From JAAGZL01 sp964628835 (GTDB taxonomy: Bacteria; Pseudomonadota; Gammaproteobacteria; Chromatiales; Chromatiaceae), in NCBI GenBank assembly GCA_964628835.1, contig CAZVME010000083.1, forward strand, positions 1 through 14,786: DNA of 14,786 nt, read 5' to 3'. Positions 14,579 through 14,786 of this stretch are shown here, piece after piece. Both the position numbers and the translations under genes were made by a program. Under the pieces are notes generated by a model. That model made no database searches, was not told where the DNA came from, and saw only the letters and a program-made list of their open reading frames with translations. Within the stretch, counting starts at the first letter, position 1. Every line of letters begins with the position of its first letter.

Positions 14579-14786
14579 CTAGCTTCCTTCTGGCTGAACT
14601 TGCATCCGCACCTTTCTCAACGCACGTAACAGGGGCCATGGCGGCGAGACGTTCAATGTGACATGCTTCCCTTCCTCAAGTAATTTATCTGCGCCAGGAA
14701 TGTACTTTCCCAGAAAATCACTAAGAACATCACAATCGCTGCCAGCCATGGAGAGCGAAGCGAAGGCTGGTAAACCCCGGTAGTCG
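14579..14786 (-). CDS. Sulfotransferase-like protein, C-terminal part (cut by window edge)
   Basis: The last 68 codons of a gene whose start lies beyond the right edge. The stretch SDCDVLSDFLGKYIPGADKLL followed by LNVSPPWPLLRAL aligns with the end of the frameshifted sulfotransferase at 13444-14122 (GDALCDFLGNNIPQALDLL, then NTSPPGALL), so this is its paralogue. The 'DFL' helix near the C-terminus is common in bacterial sulfotransferase-family proteins. It has a longer basic tail (RKVRMQVQPEGS) than its neighbour. This part alone lacks the PAPS-binding motifs, so the call rests on similarity to the neighbouring copy. It is the first gene of the minus-strand operon visible here, 6 nt upstream of the DYLWL copy B gene. 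Confidence 0.6.
   Translation of the reverse strand, partial: DYRGLPAFASLSMAGSDCDVLSDFLGKYIPGADKLLEEGKHVTLNVSPPWPLLRALRKVRMQVQPEGS

Overview
The window reads as a gammaproteobacterial chromosome segment. The best evidence is a full-length UvrA that follows the enterobacterial protein closely throughout. A sulfur-oxidising or related environmental lineage is possible but is only a guess. Positions 1-6253 hold ordinary chromosomal genes. From about 6490 onward the DNA is visibly AT-richer and carries envelope-glycan genes, which looks like an accessory surface-polysaccharide (O-antigen or exopolysaccharide type) region.

Left part: a two-helix PLDc_N-like membrane peptide (+) converges on a secreted DUF4399 protein (-). 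Next comes a broken spermidine-synthase-like relic (-), then uvrA (+). After a 325-nt spacer there is an overlapping pair (+): a small CBS-domain protein and an ArsB/NhaD-type (IT superfamily) permease, probably translationally coupled.

Middle part (+): a multi-span GT-C membrane protein of the PMT/ArnT type, a WecA/WbpL-like polyprenyl-phosphate sugar-phosphate transferase that carries Asn where the family has a catalytic Asp, and a secreted beta-propeller protein resembling GH43/GH32-type glycosidases.

Right part (-), read from the right edge: the C-terminus of a sulfotransferase-like protein, a small protein of an unrecognised family ('DYLWL' family), a second sulfotransferase with two frameshifts, a second DYLWL protein, a six-helix membrane protein resembling an ABC-exporter membrane domain and containing an in-frame hexanucleotide repeat, a family-2 glycosyltransferase, and a WbpV-like SDR epimerase/reductase. 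These genes are tightly packed or overlapping and look like one operon converging on the + strand block near 10360-10460.

Proposed joint role (inference): the SDR makes a nucleotide sugar, the WbpL-like enzyme primes undecaprenyl phosphate with it, and the GT2 and GT-C enzymes extend or decorate the glycan. The sulfotransferases could sulfate it, and the propeller protein could trim or bind it outside the membrane. The most novel item is the repeated module of sulfotransferase plus DYLWL protein, present once with an apparently decaying sulfotransferase and once cut by the window edge.
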